Of a stretch of DNA of 64,000 nt, positions 25,241 through 33,992 are shown in pieces. The notes under the pieces are model-generated. The model was not told the DNA's origin. It was given only the letters and a program-made list of their open reading frames with translations, and did not search any database. Made by a program: the position numbers and the translations under genes. Positions within the stretch are counted from its first letter, which is position 1; every line of letters begins with the position of its first letter. The DNA is taken from assembly GCF_017901155.1 (NCBI RefSeq), contig NZ_CP072800.1, positions 3,313,283 through 3,377,282 of the forward strand. The letters run 5' to 3'. The stretch is from Candidatus Thiothrix anitrata (GTDB lineage: Bacteria > Pseudomonadota > Gammaproteobacteria > Thiotrichales > Thiotrichaceae).

Positions 25241-28200
25241 TCAATAAACGCCGAGCAAATCCGCACCTATCGTTCCCTGCAAGCTTTCCAGATACCCCAC
25301 CGCGCGAATCCGCGCCAGCTTGTCCTGCGCCTGTTGCAACCGTCCGGCAATATCCATGCGTTCGGCCACATCTTGATGGGTTTCCTTATTCAGGAACGCT
25401 TGCAGATACGCGCAATGGCGTTCCCACAATGCCGCATCGCGCTGCTGCTTGGTTTCCAGTCGCCGCTGATACCAATCAGATGCCAGTAACGCCTCGCGGG
25501 TAAACAGCGCACGAATCTCAGGATGATGCGCATCCTTACCCTCGTACTTGCCTGTCGCCATAATGTGCAGCAAGGCTTTCAGCGGCGGGCAAGCGTCGTC
25601 AACACTGCCGTCACTCAGGTAGGTTTGTGCTGCCGTTTGTTGCGCTTCGACGATATTGTTCACCCCGTCCACAAACACATCCATGCTTTGGGTTTCGGGT
25701 TTGAGGATGTCTTCGCCGAATACCACCGCCGGGTTGTCGAAGATTTTTCCCATGAAGGTCGCCACAAAGCGGTCGGTAATCCGATACCCTAAGCGGCTGG
25801 CTTGCACCCATTGCCCCTGATGCTCGAAATCCGCCAGCTTTTCCAGATAGCCGTGTTCGATCAAATACGCCGGATCGCGCTCGTTTTCGCGCAGCCGTGA
25901 CCAAATTTCGGGAATCAGCAAACTGATGTCGTGGTCAACCCGCAAATTCGCGCCGATATAGCCCGCCGCACTGGAAAAGCCCGCATAGCCGCTGATCATA
26001 AACGACACCAGCGCATTGTTCAGATCCGCCGTGGTGCGCAAGGCATTGAACGGGCCTTTGGTCAACGCGCCCTCACTGCCTGCCCCGGTGGTCGACGGCG
26101 ATTTGCCGGTCACGCTACAGATGAAATCCATGAACAGTTCCGGCAATTCCTGATAATGGATCGGGTTGAACACCGCCAACGGACGGATGCCCTTGCCCGG
26201 CGGATTGTTGCGCCGCCCCGTCAGCACCGCATTCACCTCGGTAATCAGCGGCTGATCCAGCGGTACACGCCGCAGGAAACGCGCCCCCATTGCCGCACTG
26301 TAAGTACGCATCGGCTGTTGCAGATCCGGGCGGATTTGCAGGTAACGTGGGTTTTCGCTGGGCTTGCCATCCACCAGACGCGGGTTGGCGGAAGACACCA
26401 CGTATTCGCCGGATTCGTGCGCGGCTTGCAGCAAGTTCGCCATTGGTGCGGTGTATTTCTGGAACTCGACCACATCCTCGACGATTTCCGCCAAGCTGTC
26501 GCCCTTGAGCGGCTGGAAATTGGCAATGAAGTTGCCCAATTGCGCCATGTCGCTTTCGGTTTGCTTGTCGAAACCGCGATGAATAGCCTCATCTGGGCGT
26601 TGGAACAAGCGGTATTCGCAGTTTTTAACCAGCTTCACGCTGGGGTTGGAGGATTTTGGCGAACGGTTCGGCAATGTTGCCGCGCTCACCACCACCGATG
26701 CGCTGATGTCGTCTTCCATCTGCACTTTTTCGGTGGCAATGAAATCCTGACGCACTTTGTAGGTGCGCCAGTTACCACCCTTGTCCAGCCCAACCCGCAG
26801 GTAAGATGCCACCAGTTCGCGCCCATTGTGCTTAAGCGCATTGCCCGGCATCCCGTTGATCACATCCACCGAGAAACGGCTGCGCCAGTCATTGCCCCAT
26901 TCCGGTTTGTACATGCGTTTGATAATGAAGGCTTGCGACAAAATCCGCGCCGGAATATCTGCCAGCCAGGCATTGTAGGCATCGGTATTGCTGGGCGAAG
27001 GTGTCAGCAACTTGATCACCGAACCGAGGCTGCGCTCTTCGCTGAGCGGCTGGCGGCTAGGGTCACGGTCTTCATCAGCAAATTCCGGTTTCAGGCGGGT
27101 GCTGTAATCTTGGTTGAAAATCGCTGCCACCTGATCCATATCCGTCTCAAAGTCTTGCACGAATACTGGGCCATAAATCACCGCATCATTCAGCGATTTG
27201 GAGATTTCCGACTTGCCACCGCCGGACACGGTGCAAGGCTTGTGGCAGAACGTGCCTTCCGCATCCGTGCCAATAATCCGCCAGCTTGGTGCAGACGGGT
27301 GTTTCTGCATTTCGGTCTTGTAGCCGTTGGGCTGCATGTAGACTTTGCCGGGGCGCAACTTAATGCTGTGTTCACCCTCACCACTGGCGTTTTTCCAGCG
27401 AATGGTTTGGGTGCGCAAATCCATGCGAATGTCGAGCGGCAAATAGATCAGGTCGGGGAATTGCTTGTCGATGGCGTAGCCTTCGGGTTGCACCGCCATC
27501 ACGCTGCCGTATTGCGCCACCATTGTCTCGAAGTTGTAAAGCTCCGGGCGTTTGCGGGTGCGGCTGTCTGCACCGTATTCTTCACCGTGGTTACGGCGTT
27601 GGAAAGCGAGTGCGCCACCGGCATGTTCTTCCTCAGCCAGCCCAAACAGGTTAGCGGAATAACTGATCTGGGTTTTGACTTCTTTTTTGCAATAGCCGTA
27701 ATAGTTGTCCGCGATGACCGTGACAATCACCCCGCGCTGGTCACGCGCAGTAATCTTGAAGGCATTGCCATCGTTATAACGCTCACCCGCTTCTTTCCAG
27801 CACATGCCGTCTTTGCGCTGCCGCTCGGTGGCAACATCGTAATGCGGCAAGCCCAGCTCCTGCTTGGTCAAACGGGTCAGGTGCGGAGCAAGAATCACGC
27901 AACCGGTATGCCCCGTCCAATGCTCCACATCCAGCCCAGCATCGTGTTTGCGCAGGTAAGGGTTGCCCGCATTGCCGAAAATGCTTTCGACGAAATCGAG
28001 GTTGCTGACCAGATTACCGGGGGCAAAGAAGCGGATTTCCAAGCTTTTTTCCGCTTCAACGCCGGGAATCACAGGGCAAACCACCGGGCGCAACAGCAGC
28101 GACACGAACAAGCGTGCCTTGTGTTCTTCGTTGGCGGTGAACGGCAATTCCAGCAAATCATCCGGCGGGTTGAGGGCGTGCGCTAGCATCCGCGCATAGG

Positions 28201-28702
28201 CAATTTTCGGCACGGCTTTTTTATCGCCTGGAACTGGCAAACCACCCTCGGCAATGTGAAACGAGCCTTTGGTGGTACGGCGGTCATTTGCCGGGTTGTG
28301 CAAAATACCCTGCTTCACCCGGTAACTGGATACGATGTCGGATTTGAATTCATCACCGTCAGACGGCAGGGACAGTTCCCGCGCCACGCCGTAGCGGTCA
28401 AGCACAATGCTGTTACCGGGCAGGCGTACCTTGCCATCTTCCCCGCAATCGGCGAGGTAAGCATCCAAAAACGTCTGGATACGCTGGTCGGCAGGACACA
28501 GATAGCCTGCCAGCAAGCGGTTTTTTTCGCGGTAACTGGCAAGCAGGTCATCGGCAATGGAGAGGAATTCATCATCCCCGGCATGGGTGGCAGGTTGCCC
28601 AGTAGAGGACAGTTTTAGGTTGATATAAAGCTGGAGGCGGCGGCGTTCGGCGGCGGCGTTCGGGCGTGACTTACCCAAACCCAGGGATTTTTCCATATTC
28701 AT
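25241..28702 (-). CDS. Candidate PPi-type phosphoenolpyruvate carboxykinase (very large protein)
   Basis: This 1153-residue cytosolic protein has no signal peptide or membrane helix. Its size fits the PPi-dependent PEP carboxykinases, which are about twice the size of ATP and GTP types. Features resemble a GTP-PEPCK core: YYGYCKKEVKTQI (Lys 339-340), then EEEHAGG with His 360, 20 residues on, as in the Lys/His metal-ligand pair of GTP-PEPCK; a P-loop-like SGGGKSEISKS (Lys 497); and VFVQDFETD about 20 residues later, like the kinase-2 Asp. A Gly/Ser-rich GKSPSTTGAGSEGALTKG follows near 866. The enzyme would interconvert oxaloacetate plus PPi with PEP, Pi and CO2. The alignment is from memory and is the weak point. 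The ATG has only a GAGAGA upstream. Confidence 0.55.
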   Translation of the reverse strand: MNMEKSLGLGKSRPNAAAERRRLQLYINLKLSSTGQPATHAGDDEFLSIADDLLASYREKNRLLAGYLCPADQRIQTFLDAYLADCGEDGKVRLPGNSIVLDRYGVARELSLPSDGDEFKSDIVSSYRVKQGILHNPANDRRTTKGSFHIAEGGLPVPGDKKAVPKIAYARMLAHALNPPDDLLELPFTANEEHKARLFVSLLLRPVVCPVIPGVEAEKSLEIRFFAPGNLVSNLDFVESIFGNAGNPYLRKHDAGLDVEHWTGHTGCVILAPHLTRLTKQELGLPHYDVATERQRKDGMCWKEAGERYNDGNAFKITARDQRGVIVTVIADNYYGYCKKEVKTQISYSANLFGLAEEEHAGGALAFQRRNHGEEYGADSRTRKRPELYNFETMVAQYGSVMAVQPEGYAIDKQFPDLIYLPLDIRMDLRTQTIRWKNASGEGEHSIKLRPGKVYMQPNGYKTEMQKHPSAPSWRIIGTDAEGTFCHKPCTVSGGGKSEISKSLNDAVIYGPVFVQDFETDMDQVAAIFNQDYSTRLKPEFADEDRDPSRQPLSEERSLGSVIKLLTPSPSNTDAYNAWLADIPARILSQAFIIKRMYKPEWGNDWRSRFSVDVINGMPGNALKHNGRELVASYLRVGLDKGGNWRTYKVRQDFIATEKVQMEDDISASVVVSAATLPNRSPKSSNPSVKLVKNCEYRLFQRPDEAIHRGFDKQTESDMAQLGNFIANFQPLKGDSLAEIVEDVVEFQKYTAPMANLLQAAHESGEYVVSSANPRLVDGKPSENPRYLQIRPDLQQPMRTYSAAMGARFLRRVPLDQPLITEVNAVLTGRRNNPPGKGIRPLAVFNPIHYQELPELFMDFICSVTGKSPSTTGAGSEGALTKGPFNALRTTADLNNALVSFMISGYAGFSSAAGYIGANLRVDHDISLLIPEIWSRLRENERDPAYLIEHGYLEKLADFEHQGQWVQASRLGYRITDRFVATFMGKIFDNPAVVFGEDILKPETQSMDVFVDGVNNIVEAQQTAAQTYLSDGSVDDACPPLKALLHIMATGKYEGKDAHHPEIRALFTREALLASDWYQRRLETKQQRDAALWERHCAYLQAFLNKETHQDVAERMDIAGRLQQAQDKLARIRAVGYLESLQGTIGADLLGVY

Positions 28703-28829
28703 GCGGGCGGTTTCTCTCTGTGGTGGACTAACTGTGTGTTTGCGGGAGAGCGTACCGAGAAACAGCGCGTAACGCCATATCCCGAACGCGGATAAATATT
28801 AGCAAGTAATTATTTACTAAAGGGATTTT

Positions 28830-29999
28830 TTAGGCATTAGAGCTTGCCAATCCCAACCCGTAACTCATCCGCGTTGCATCAGTATTGTGGTTACGGGCGG
28901 CTTGGGTGAATTCCTCCAGCATCCGCGCTACAAATTGCTCATCCAGGTCGGCGATAATGAAAACAAAACGGCTGCGCTGGTCAGAATCAGGCCAGCTTGG
29001 CAGTTCCACCGACGGGTAAAACAGGTGTTGAACCGCGTGTAACACCACCGGGCGACCGGGGTATTCCTGCACATTGACAATGGCCTTCATCCGCAACAAA
29101 CGATGGCTGCAAAATTCCGCCAGCATTTCCAGTGCCTCCGACACACCTTGCCAAGGTAATGGCTCATCAAACACCAGCGAAAAACTGCGAATACGCCCAT
29201 CCACACCGGAGCTAGCTGGGCGCGTAGGGTTACGGATACTAGGTTTCAGCAAAAGGACTGGGGCAACAATACGGAATTGCTCCGCTGCCAGCCATTGCTT
29301 GGCTTTGACGGGTTCATTCTGGTGGTATGCCCGCAATTGGAACACATGTTCCGGATCAACCTCGCCATGCGACACACGCACAATCGGGGCAGCAGGGTTC
29401 AGGACGCGTAAACGGCTTTCAAGATTGGCAATGATGTCAGCATCCGCAAGATCAGTTTTGGTCAACAACAGCCGATCAGCCGTTGCCACTTGACGCACTG
29501 CCTCGAAATGTTCATCCAGTTGCCCTGCGGCAAATACCGCATCCACGGTAATAACCACACCATCCAGATAATGCCGCCGAGCCACCCACTCGGAACGTAG
29601 CAAAGTTTCCATCACCGAAGTCGGGTCAGCAATGCCTGTAGTTTCGATAATAATACGTTCATAAGGTGGCAATGTGCCATCACGCCGCCCCATCCATAGA
29701 TTTTTCAGGGTAGGAACCAGCGAACCCTGAATTTCACAACAAATGCAGCCACCGTTGAGCAGTGCCATTGGCCCTTGGGAATCGCCCACTAGTTGGTGAT
29801 CCAGCCCAACACTGCCGAACTCATTCATAATGACTGCGGTGAGGGGCGGGGCACGGAACAAGCGTTCCCAAAATGACGGTTTCAGCAGATTGTTAAGGAC
29901 AGTCGTTTTGCCACTGCCGAGAAAACCGCTGAGGATGGTAATCGGCAAGCGGGTATCCACCACATCATCAGGATGCTGCTGGGCGGTAATAGAAGCCAC
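28830..29999 (-). CDS. CobW/HypB/UreG-family GTPase (COG0523-type)
   Basis: A GTG at 29999 starts a 389-residue protein with the Walker A GFLGSGKTT (Lys 31), the metal-binding CxCC motif GGCICCEI (Cys 85, 87, 88), a Walker B-like IIIETTGIADP and the NKxD-type LLTKTDLAD. A CobW C-terminal domain follows (SFSLVFDEPLPWQG, then LLRMKAIVNV). Members are GTP-dependent metal chaperones for Zn, Co or Fe. It starts 3 bp after the upstream adaptor gene and precedes the large PEPCK-like gene by 127 bp, so it may serve metal supply to a neighbour. The metal is not evident. Confidence 0.9.
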   Translation of the reverse strand: MASITAQQHPDDVVDTRLPITILSGFLGSGKTTVLNNLLKPSFWERLFRAPPLTAVIMNEFGSVGLDHQLVGDSQGPMALLNGGCICCEIQGSLVPTLKNLWMGRRDGTLPPYERIIIETTGIADPTSVMETLLRSEWVARRHYLDGVVITVDAVFAAGQLDEHFEAVRQVATADRLLLTKTDLADADIIANLESRLRVLNPAAPIVRVSHGEVDPEHVFQLRAYHQNEPVKAKQWLAAEQFRIVAPVLLLKPSIRNPTRPASSGVDGRIRSFSLVFDEPLPWQGVSEALEMLAEFCSHRLLRMKAIVNVQEYPGRPVVLHAVQHLFYPSVELPSWPDSDQRSRFVFIIADLDEQFVARMLEEFTQAARNHNTDATRMSYGLGLASSNA

Positions 30000-30002
30000 G
30001 TT

Positions 30003-31298
30003 TTACTGTGTTAATGCAGGTGTGGTAACCGGTGCCACTGGTGCAACAGGTGCGGGCGCAGCAGCAGGCGCAGTTGAAGCCGCAGCCGGTGCAAAAACCG
30101 GAGGAGCAGCAACCGGTGCGGTTGGAGCCACAACTTCAGCAGCAGGAGTGGCAGCTGTAGTTTCTGGCGGCATCCAACCGGAAGTCACGCCCGCTGGCGG
30201 TTGGTCAATAATACGCTCACCCGCAGCCAAGCCCGATACAACTTGCACCCTGCCATCGCCTTGTTCCGCGCCTAAACGCACCAAACGCAACTCTGAGGTA
30301 TTATCAGGCTTCACCGTTAACACGCTTGGTAAACTACTGCCTTTCATCAATGCACTACTTGGAATAACTAATACTTGGTTATCACCTTTGGTATTTTCAG
30401 GCAGGTATATTTCTGCGTACATACCCGGAGCAGCATTGACTTCCAGTGGCAGGTCAAATTTAACCGTGACGGTATGGCGACTGGCATCAGCGATGGGGTA
30501 AATTTCCGCAACACGCACTGAAGTTTGCAAACGCCCGTCAAGCTTTGCCGGAATAATCATATCTTGACTGATATTGCCCACCAAGCCGGATGGCACATCT
30601 GCCTGTAACCGCTTGTATTTGACGAAACCGAATTTCATCAACGGTTGCCCAGGTTGCACGGTATCACCCACTTCAACCATTTTTTCGAGGATCATCCCTT
30701 CAAATGGCGCGTAAGCACTGGCATCACGTAATGCGGTATCAATTTCCTGTAATTGCGCATTAGCCTGCTGAAGCTGGCTTTGGCTTTGTGAAACAGCCGC
30801 CATAGCATTGTTTAAATCAGCCTGACGAATCGTGTCAGAATCATAACCACCCATCACGGAATCAGCAAATGGACGCACTGCCATTTTGTCGAACATAGCA
30901 GGCAAGCCAAAACCCGGCATTGCACCAATATCCTTGCTGCGGGGCGAGGTCAACTCACGCTGATACTGGCTTTGGGCATTTTGCACTGCCGCTTGTGCCA
31001 TGGTGATTTGCGCCATTACCGCGCTGCGCTTAGCACGTAACTGAGTATCATCAACCTGAAAAATAACGCCGCCCTGTTGCAGGTTTGTACCCACACCACC
31101 AGCAACGTATTTCACCACACCCGGCACTTGCGCCGCTAAAGTGACTTCTTTGTAGGGAACCACAGTACTACCTAACACGGAGCGCGAAGACAAGCCAGTT
31201 GATTCCACTGGAACAATTGTAGCAGCATGTAATACGGTGACTGAACAGGCGACCAGCATCATTGCCAGTACACCCGATAACTGTTTGCTTATACCCAT
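30003..31298 (-). CDS. Periplasmic adaptor (HlyD/RND membrane-fusion) protein
   Basis: I start at ATG 31298 behind GAGGAAA, where a signal peptide begins (GVLAMMLVACSVTVLHA). The 431-residue product has the lipoyl halves ALA-QVPGVVKYV and APFEGMILEKMVEVGDTV around a helical hairpin rich in Gln and Ala (about 105-205), then beta-barrel and membrane-proximal domains (VKFDLPLEVNAAPGMYAEI). The last 60 residues are an Ala/Pro/Val low-complexity tail. No RND or ABC pump gene is adjacent. It is translationally close to the CobW-type gene, a coupling that hints at metal export or homeostasis. Confidence 0.8.
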   Translation of the reverse strand: MGISKQLSGVLAMMLVACSVTVLHAATIVPVESTGLSSRSVLGSTVVPYKEVTLAAQVPGVVKYVAGGVGTNLQQGGVIFQVDDTQLRAKRSAVMAQITMAQAAVQNAQSQYQRELTSPRSKDIGAMPGFGLPAMFDKMAVRPFADSVMGGYDSDTIRQADLNNAMAAVSQSQSQLQQANAQLQEIDTALRDASAYAPFEGMILEKMVEVGDTVQPGQPLMKFGFVKYKRLQADVPSGLVGNISQDMIIPAKLDGRLQTSVRVAEIYPIADASRHTVTVKFDLPLEVNAAPGMYAEIYLPENTKGDNQVLVIPSSALMKGSSLPSVLTVKPDNTSELRLVRLGAEQGDGRVQVVSGLAAGERIIDQPPAGVTSGWMPPETTAATPAAEVVAPTAPVAAPPVFAPAAASTAPAAAPAPVAPVAPVTTPALTQ

Positions 31299-31424
31299 CT
31301 GGTATGTTTCCTCAAAGCGATTATGTATTTTTAACGGCGGCAACGCCCGCGACTTTGCGAGGGAAGTTACCATTATCAGCCTGTTAACACCAGTATAAAG
31401 TATAACGCAATCGTTTTATGCCAT

Positions 31425-32108
31425 TTAAGCAAAAACCTCACGCTGCAAACCATTTAACTGCACCCATCTCGCGTTTAAATTCAATTCAATGCCACGCCAC
31501 AACGAAGCCTGTCCTGCGGCATCCTGCAAATACGGCATAATCGCGTTTTCAACGATTTGTGAATGGTGCACATCCAGATCAATGTGCCCGATAAACAGCT
31601 CCAAATGATCATCGGTCAATCCCGGCACAGTACGCAAACCTTGCAACAGCATCCGGTAATACGGTGGAATCGGCCACTCCCCCGCAATCCCAGCTACACC
31701 TACTGCCGCCAGCCAATCGGTTCCTTGAGTCACACGCATCATGGTATCAATGTAACCTTGTTGCTCTGGAATAATCGGTGGATTAGCGATTTCCTCCTCA
31801 CTAATATCCAACGCACGCATGAATTTACGGTAAACCGCCATGTGCGAGCGTGACGAATCGCCATTACCGTATTCATCGTACAAAATTTCCGCCAACACCG
31901 CTTGAATGCCCTCGTCGGGCGTTACCCCCAGCGCATTCGCCTGATACAAACGAGTCCGTAAAATATGCGGGTAGTACAACAGCGCGAACCGCCGCGCCTG
32001 CTCCCGCGACAACGCTTGGGTGGACACCAGATGCAGGAATGGATGACGTAAAAAAGGATGCTCGGCAACGCGATGTTTCAAATCTTCCAGAAAAACAGAT
32101 GCGTTCAC
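31425..32108 (-). CDS. CADD/TenA-like heme-oxygenase-fold di-metal protein
   Basis: A GTG at 32108 behind GAGGTATT starts this 227-residue helical protein. Putative metal ligands fall at Glu 79 (YDEYGNGD), His 89, Glu 144 (AGEWP), His 175, Asp 179 and His 182 (GHIDLDVHHSQ), matching the six-ligand spacing of heme-oxygenase-like di-iron oxidases such as CADD. Relatives include PqqC and TenA, which lack this metal set. CADD makes p-aminobenzoate from a tyrosine residue; others oxidise amino or fatty acids. The substrate here is unknown. Adjacent to the adaptor gene on the same strand. Confidence 0.8.
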   Translation of the reverse strand: MNASVFLEDLKHRVAEHPFLRHPFLHLVSTQALSREQARRFALLYYPHILRTRLYQANALGVTPDEGIQAVLAEILYDEYGNGDSSRSHMAVYRKFMRALDISEEEIANPPIIPEQQGYIDTMMRVTQGTDWLAAVGVAGIAGEWPIPPYYRMLLQGLRTVPGLTDDHLELFIGHIDLDVHHSQIVENAIMPYLQDAAGQASLWRGIELNLNARWVQLNGLQREVFA

Positions 32109-32208
32109 GCGGTAATACCTCTTAAAATGGTTTAATCGTGCCTAATGTAGCAATAAATGACACGAAACCCGAATTCTCTATAAGTTTCTATTGATATACC
32201 ACTGAAAA

Positions 32209-33471
32209 ATGCGTGCAAAAACCCTCCAATTCCTTCGCGCACTGCCTATTGCACTGTTCCATGACATGCATCAAGGCAACATCACTTTGCGGGCAATGGG
32301 TTTGGTGTACACCACACTACTCTCGCTCGTACCGCTATTGGCATTGAGCTTTTCGATGCTCAAAGGCTTTGGTGTTCACAATCAAATGGAACCCTTACTG
32401 CTGCAACTGCTGGAGCCAATGGGGGCAAAAGCCCAAGAACTCACCCAGCAAATCTTAGGGTTTGTCGATAATATGCAGGTTGGAGTGCTGGGTTTCACTG
32501 GCTTGGCGATTTTGCTTTACACCGTGATTTCCCTGATGGGTAAAGTTGAAGAAGCTTTCAACTTCGTATGGCGCGTCAAACGCCAACGTTCCTTGCTGGC
32601 ACAATTTCGCGATTACCTCAGCATTGTATTGGCGGGGCCGCTGTTGTTGTTTTCCGCGCTAGGCTTGTGGGGAGTCTTCAGCCAATGGGAACCGGTTCAC
32701 GCCCTTGCCACGCTCAAACCACTGGCACTGCTGTTACAAACCAGCCCGACCATCCTCATCGTGTTGGCATTTACCCTGCTTTACCTATTTATGCCCAACA
32801 CCCAAGTCAAACCTTGGGCAGCCTTGGGTGGAGCAACGTTTGCGGGAATTACTTGGCAAATAGCGGGCTGGTTGTTCGCCTCGTTCGTGGTTAGCTCAGG
32901 GCAACAAACCGCCGTTTATTCCCTTTTCGCCAGCTTATTTTTATTCATTCTGTGGCTGTATCTCGGCTGGTTGATTGTCTTAACCGGGGCACGCTTAGCG
33001 TATTATTTCCAATACCCCGATGCAGTCCACCTGCCAACGCAACCCAGCGAAACCAGCTTGCAAGCACGCGAGCTACTCACCATCGCCGTTTTGCACGAAG
33101 TCGGTACACGCTTTCTCAATAAACAGCCACCAGTGACGCTGGATGAACTGCGCCAGCGCATTCCGGTTTCACGTTTTCTGCTCGAAACCACCCTTGACGA
33201 TTTAAACACTTACGGCATTCTGAGTCGCGATGACAATGAACCCACCCATTACCTGTTGCGGGTTTCCCCTGACAAACTCAGTGTGGCTGACATTCGCCAG
33301 CGTTTATGGCAAGGCACCACGCAACAGCAACAACAAGCAACGCAAATACGCGTACAAGCGGGAATTTCAAGCGCGTGGTTTGACTCTTTAACCCGCACGC
33401 CTGATGCGACTGTGCAACAACTCATTCAGGCTATACCTGAACAAGCCGCACCACCGCCATCTCAAACATAA
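32209..33471 (+). CDS. YihY/BrkB-family inner membrane protein
   Basis: The 420-residue protein has the YihY/BrkB (formerly wrongly named RNase BN) signatures: NITLRAMGLVYTTLLSLVPL, the long SLLAQFRDYLSIVLAGPLL, and FILWLYLGWLIVLTGARLAYY. About six membrane helices take up the first 270 residues. A cytoplasmic tail of about 130 residues with a winged-helix look (TLDELRQRIPVSRFLLETTLDDL) follows. The ribosome site is weak. The last 40 codons are partly duplicated downstream at 35589-35629. Confidence 0.9.
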   Translation: MRAKTLQFLRALPIALFHDMHQGNITLRAMGLVYTTLLSLVPLLALSFSMLKGFGVHNQMEPLLLQLLEPMGAKAQELTQQILGFVDNMQVGVLGFTGLAILLYTVISLMGKVEEAFNFVWRVKRQRSLLAQFRDYLSIVLAGPLLLFSALGLWGVFSQWEPVHALATLKPLALLLQTSPTILIVLAFTLLYLFMPNTQVKPWAALGGATFAGITWQIAGWLFASFVVSSGQQTAVYSLFASLFLFILWLYLGWLIVLTGARLAYYFQYPDAVHLPTQPSETSLQARELLTIAVLHEVGTRFLNKQPPVTLDELRQRIPVSRFLLETTLDDLNTYGILSRDDNEPTHYLLRVSPDKLSVADIRQRLWQGTTQQQQQATQIRVQAGISSAWFDSLTRTPDATVQQLIQAIPEQAAPPPSQT

Positions 33472-33479
33472 GCGATTAC

Positions 33480-33902
33480 TCAATCGAAACGCTTACGCAG
33501 CTTCTGATACAGGCTGGAAATCTCCTCGCCTAACTCGTGCAGTTCTTCCATGACCTCAAAGCGCACATCCTCAATCTTGTCGACAACTTTATGCTGTAAC
33601 TTGTCCACATCTTCACCAAGATCGTGAATTTCCTCTTTCGCTTTCAGGTGCAGTTCCCAAGTTTTAGCAGCGGCTTCTTGTTTGAACTCGCGCAGCTCTT
33701 CTTCGACGTCCTCGATCAAACCACCGGCCTTGCTTGCCAATTCAAGACCTGCCTCACGCAATTGCAGTTGCACCTTATCCCAACGCTGCTCAGTTTCATC
33801 CCACAGCTTGTGAAAATCTTCACTACCATGCGGCAGACGCTCCTGAAACTCCGCACGTTCGGTTTTCAGTTTGTTCAGTAGTTGCTCTAGTTTCTCGTGC
33901 AT
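33480..33902 (-). CDS. Coiled-coil protein of unknown function
   Basis: The 140-residue acidic protein is nearly all heptad-like helix (EKLEQLLNKLKTERAEFQE, then VEEELREFKQEAAAK and VMEELHELGEEISSLYQKL). No signal peptide or membrane segment. GGAGGG precedes the ATG. It resembles apolipoprotein-like or phasin-like coiled coils but I do not recognise the family. Its 5' end and promoter are duplicated near 35.7 kb, where the coding copy is broken. It converges with the YihY gene, 8 bp apart. Confidence 0.75.
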   Translation of the reverse strand: MHEKLEQLLNKLKTERAEFQERLPHGSEDFHKLWDETEQRWDKVQLQLREAGLELASKAGGLIEDVEEELREFKQEAAAKTWELHLKAKEEIHDLGEDVDKLQHKVVDKIEDVRFEVMEELHELGEEISSLYQKLRKRFD

Positions 33903-33992
33903 AGCCGTATCCCTCCAGTGAGTAAGTTCAGCTTCAATATACTATTGCACTGCGTTTCCCGCCATGATCCAACGCAGCCTATTGAACTTTTC
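33883..33992. repeat. 110-bp direct repeat, left copy
   Basis: Positions 33883-33992 match 35738-35847 with only two differences (33890/35745 and 33945/35800). The copy covers the first codons and promoter region of the coiled-coil gene and ends inside the stop codon of the beta-propeller gene. It contains the inverted repeat CTGCGTT/AACGCAG. Confidence 0.9.

Noticed and set aside
25931-28186. 751-residue open frame antisense to the large PEPCK-like gene
   Set aside because: It mirrors the coding frame of the opposite strand, is rich in Arg, His and Val from GC bias, has no ribosome site, and the minus-strand frame has conserved motifs.
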